From the NCBI GenBank assembly GCA_015062235.1, contig SUUZ01000002.1:124001-188000 (forward strand): a DNA stretch of 64,000 nt, given 5' to 3'. This stretch comes from Alphaproteobacteria bacterium. Lineage in GTDB: Bacteria; Pseudomonadota; Alphaproteobacteria; RF32; CAG-239. Below are positions 62,837 through 64,000 of this stretch, piece after piece. The translations under genes were made by a program, and so were the position numbers. The notes under the pieces are model-generated. The model ran no database searches and was not told where the DNA came from. It saw nothing but the letters and a program-made list of their open reading frames with translations. Position 1 is the first letter of the stretch; every line of letters starts with the position of its first letter.

Positions 62837-63700
62837 TTAGGATATTAACTTGCTTAGACCGAATATGTCTGGAACTTCGGCTGTTGGAATCTTTAAATTA
62901 CCTGCTTGTTTGGCTAATCCGCGGGTGTTTTTGCATGACGAATTTTGTAACTTTTTAGCTAGATTTTTGCGAACTAAGGTCATGTGGTGCATTCGCAATT
63001 CGGTAATAACACGATATTTAGCCCAAAAATAGTGAGATAGTCTTCGAGTAGGATCAGTTAAAACAACAGCCTTTTTGTTGGGTTCTAATTTAGAAAACCA
63101 ATAAATGCGTGAAAAAAATTGTTCAAAACACCCTTGTTTATCTAAAATCATTTGAGTTGGTTTTTGAGCATAACGTATTTGAGCACAAAAAGCATGGGTA
63201 ACATTGTTTTTGATGATAAATTCTTTGCCCATTTCAACTTCATCATGAAGATAAAATTCATCGGTATCCATTGTCATAAAATAGCGGCAACCATGCTTAT
63301 AAGCGGCTTTTAATCCTATATTGCGTTTTGCTCGTTCTTGTTTGCCTGCAGATAAGTTATAATTTGGTATATACTCAATAAGCTCATCAATTAATTTTTG
63401 TTCTTTTAGTTTTTGTAATAATGGTAAAAGATTATTGTTAGATTTTTCGCCATACCAAGAATTTTTCTGATACACAACATTGATATAATCAGCATTTTTT
63501 CTAACACTTTTGATAGATGCTTCTAATAGTTCTTCGCCATCAAATACTGAATATGATATACCCCATTTGTATTTTTTTATTAAATCTTTAATATATTGCT
63601 TTTCAAGTAATTGACGTTGTTTGCGGCGCAAATTTTTGTCTTTAATAAATAGAGTTTTTAATCTGATTAATTTTAATCCTATTGAGGAAAGTCCTATCAT
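62837..63700 (-). CDS. Glycosyltransferase of the GT2-like/GT92-like superfamily
   Basis: This 287-residue protein has a GT-A pattern. SVFDGEELLEASIKSVRKNADYINVVYQ starts near residue 47, a long middle helix carries KQERAKRNIGLKAAYKHGCRYF, and the metal-binding MDTDEFYL is near residue 145. HHMTLVRKNLAKKL near 240 is typical of this group. The N-terminus is basic, without a signal peptide. It precedes the nucleotidyltransferase-kinase gene in an operon, pointing to polysaccharide or lipooligosaccharide decoration. Confidence 0.82.
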   Translation of the reverse strand: MIGLSSIGLKLIRLKTLFIKDKNLRRKQRQLLEKQYIKDLIKKYKWGISYSVFDGEELLEASIKSVRKNADYINVVYQKNSWYGEKSNNNLLPLLQKLKEQKLIDELIEYIPNYNLSAGKQERAKRNIGLKAAYKHGCRYFMTMDTDEFYLHDEVEMGKEFIIKNNVTHAFCAQIRYAQKPTQMILDKQGCFEQFFSRIYWFSKLEPNKKAVVLTDPTRRLSHYFWAKYRVITELRMHHMTLVRKNLAKKLQNSSCKNTRGLAKQAGNLKIPTAEVPDIFGLSKLIS

Positions 63701-63872
63701 TTTTTAGTCCTTATTTCGCAATACAACTTATTCGTTAATATTTCTCATTATTCTATTTTATCAATTAAAAGTTGTTTTAAATTAGTTACAACAATCTGTC
63801 TGTAAAAGCAATATTTTTTTAGATATTGAAATATAACATTTTATAACTATTTATTTTAGACAGGAGGAAATA

Positions 63873-64000
63873 ATGACGATTATTGTTAATGATAAAATGC
63901 AAACAAATTATAGTTATGAACTTGTTGAACCTATAGGTAAAAATTTTGCTTTTGACTTCACACCAGAACTTAGTCCAAAACAAATGCTGGCAATGGGAGT
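63873..64000 (+). CDS. Hypothetical protein, N-terminal part (runs off right edge)
   Basis: A very good ribosome binding site (AGGAGG) lies six bases before ATG 63873. The visible 42 residues begin MTIIVNDKMQTNYSYEL and continue to FTPELSPKQMLAMGV without a stop. I recognise no named family. It diverges from the glycosyltransferase operon. Confidence 0.65.
   Translation, partial: MTIIVNDKMQTNYSYELVEPIGKNFAFDFTPELSPKQMLAMG

Overview
The window reads as one chromosomal stretch of an AT-rich alphaproteobacterium. The ffh-rpsP-rimM-trmD-rplS order, the DUF374 acyltransferase-waaA-lpxK cluster, and the RecG and Mfd sequences all fit that class. The low GC content and the many cysteine-rich secreted proteins suggest one of the uncultured host- or gut-associated lineages; that placement is inference. 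I see no prophage, insertion sequence, CRISPR array or plasmid origin. Most of the sequence is compact housekeeping DNA with clear hairpin terminators between convergent genes.

Layout. 0-3.1 kb: divergent mfd (partial) and recG. 3.2-4.9 kb: a small membrane protein and a secreted Cys-rich protein behind an elaborate palindromic promoter module. 4.9-9.6 kb: a tightly coupled operon of a catalytically degenerate aspartate-semialdehyde-dehydrogenase homologue, a large MscS-type channel and a MurD-like ligase. 9.7-11.3 kb: hisS and a small membrane protein. 11.6-15.3 kb: the ffh/ribosomal-protein operon behind a strong promoter and a structured leader. 15.4-20.6 kb: orphan genes, a CoA-disulfide-reductase-like flavoprotein, tRNA-Glu(CTC) and ackA. 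20.7-21.9 kb: tRNA-Thr(CGT) and a second Cys-rich secreted protein with a near copy of the same promoter module. 21.9-26.8 kb: an autoregulated tetR-MFP-RND efflux operon. 26.9-30.1 kb: an orphan gene and lon. 30.3-33.5 kb: fliN-like, acyltransferase, waaA, lpxK. 33.6-37.8 kb: an aldo/keto reductase, then a YdjC deacetylase, GT2 and ArnT-like operon. 37.9-46.7 kb: an outer-membrane barrel, dut and a 2385-residue Cys-rich secreted protein. 46.8-53.7 kb: glgB-glgX-malQ plus an orphan. 53.9-57.9 kb: DUF2934 protein, TPR-methyltransferase, MATE transporter, tRNA-Pro(CGG), MazG-like and NUDIX proteins. 57.9-58.5 kb: an apparent transcription unit with no intact ORF. 58.5-64 kb: a TIM-barrel protein, an orphan, a nucleotidyltransferase-kinase fusion, a glycosyltransferase and the start of another gene.

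How the parts work together. Envelope biology dominates. Lipid A assembly (lpxK, waaA, acyltransferase) sits next to an operon that resembles the Francisella FlmK/FlmF2/NaxD pathway for adding an amino sugar to lipid A. RND and MATE pumps, an MscS channel, a barrel protein and glycosyltransferases add to this theme. The glycogen cluster handles branching, debranching and glucan transfer.

The most unusual signal is the pair of promoter modules at 3736-3964 and 21437-21664. Each has two large palindromes whose CACC cores are in opposite orientation. The palindrome centres are exactly 153 bp apart in both copies, and a third palindrome sits at the same place between them. Both modules drive proteins that share a signal peptide and a 39-residue Cys module and then diverge completely.
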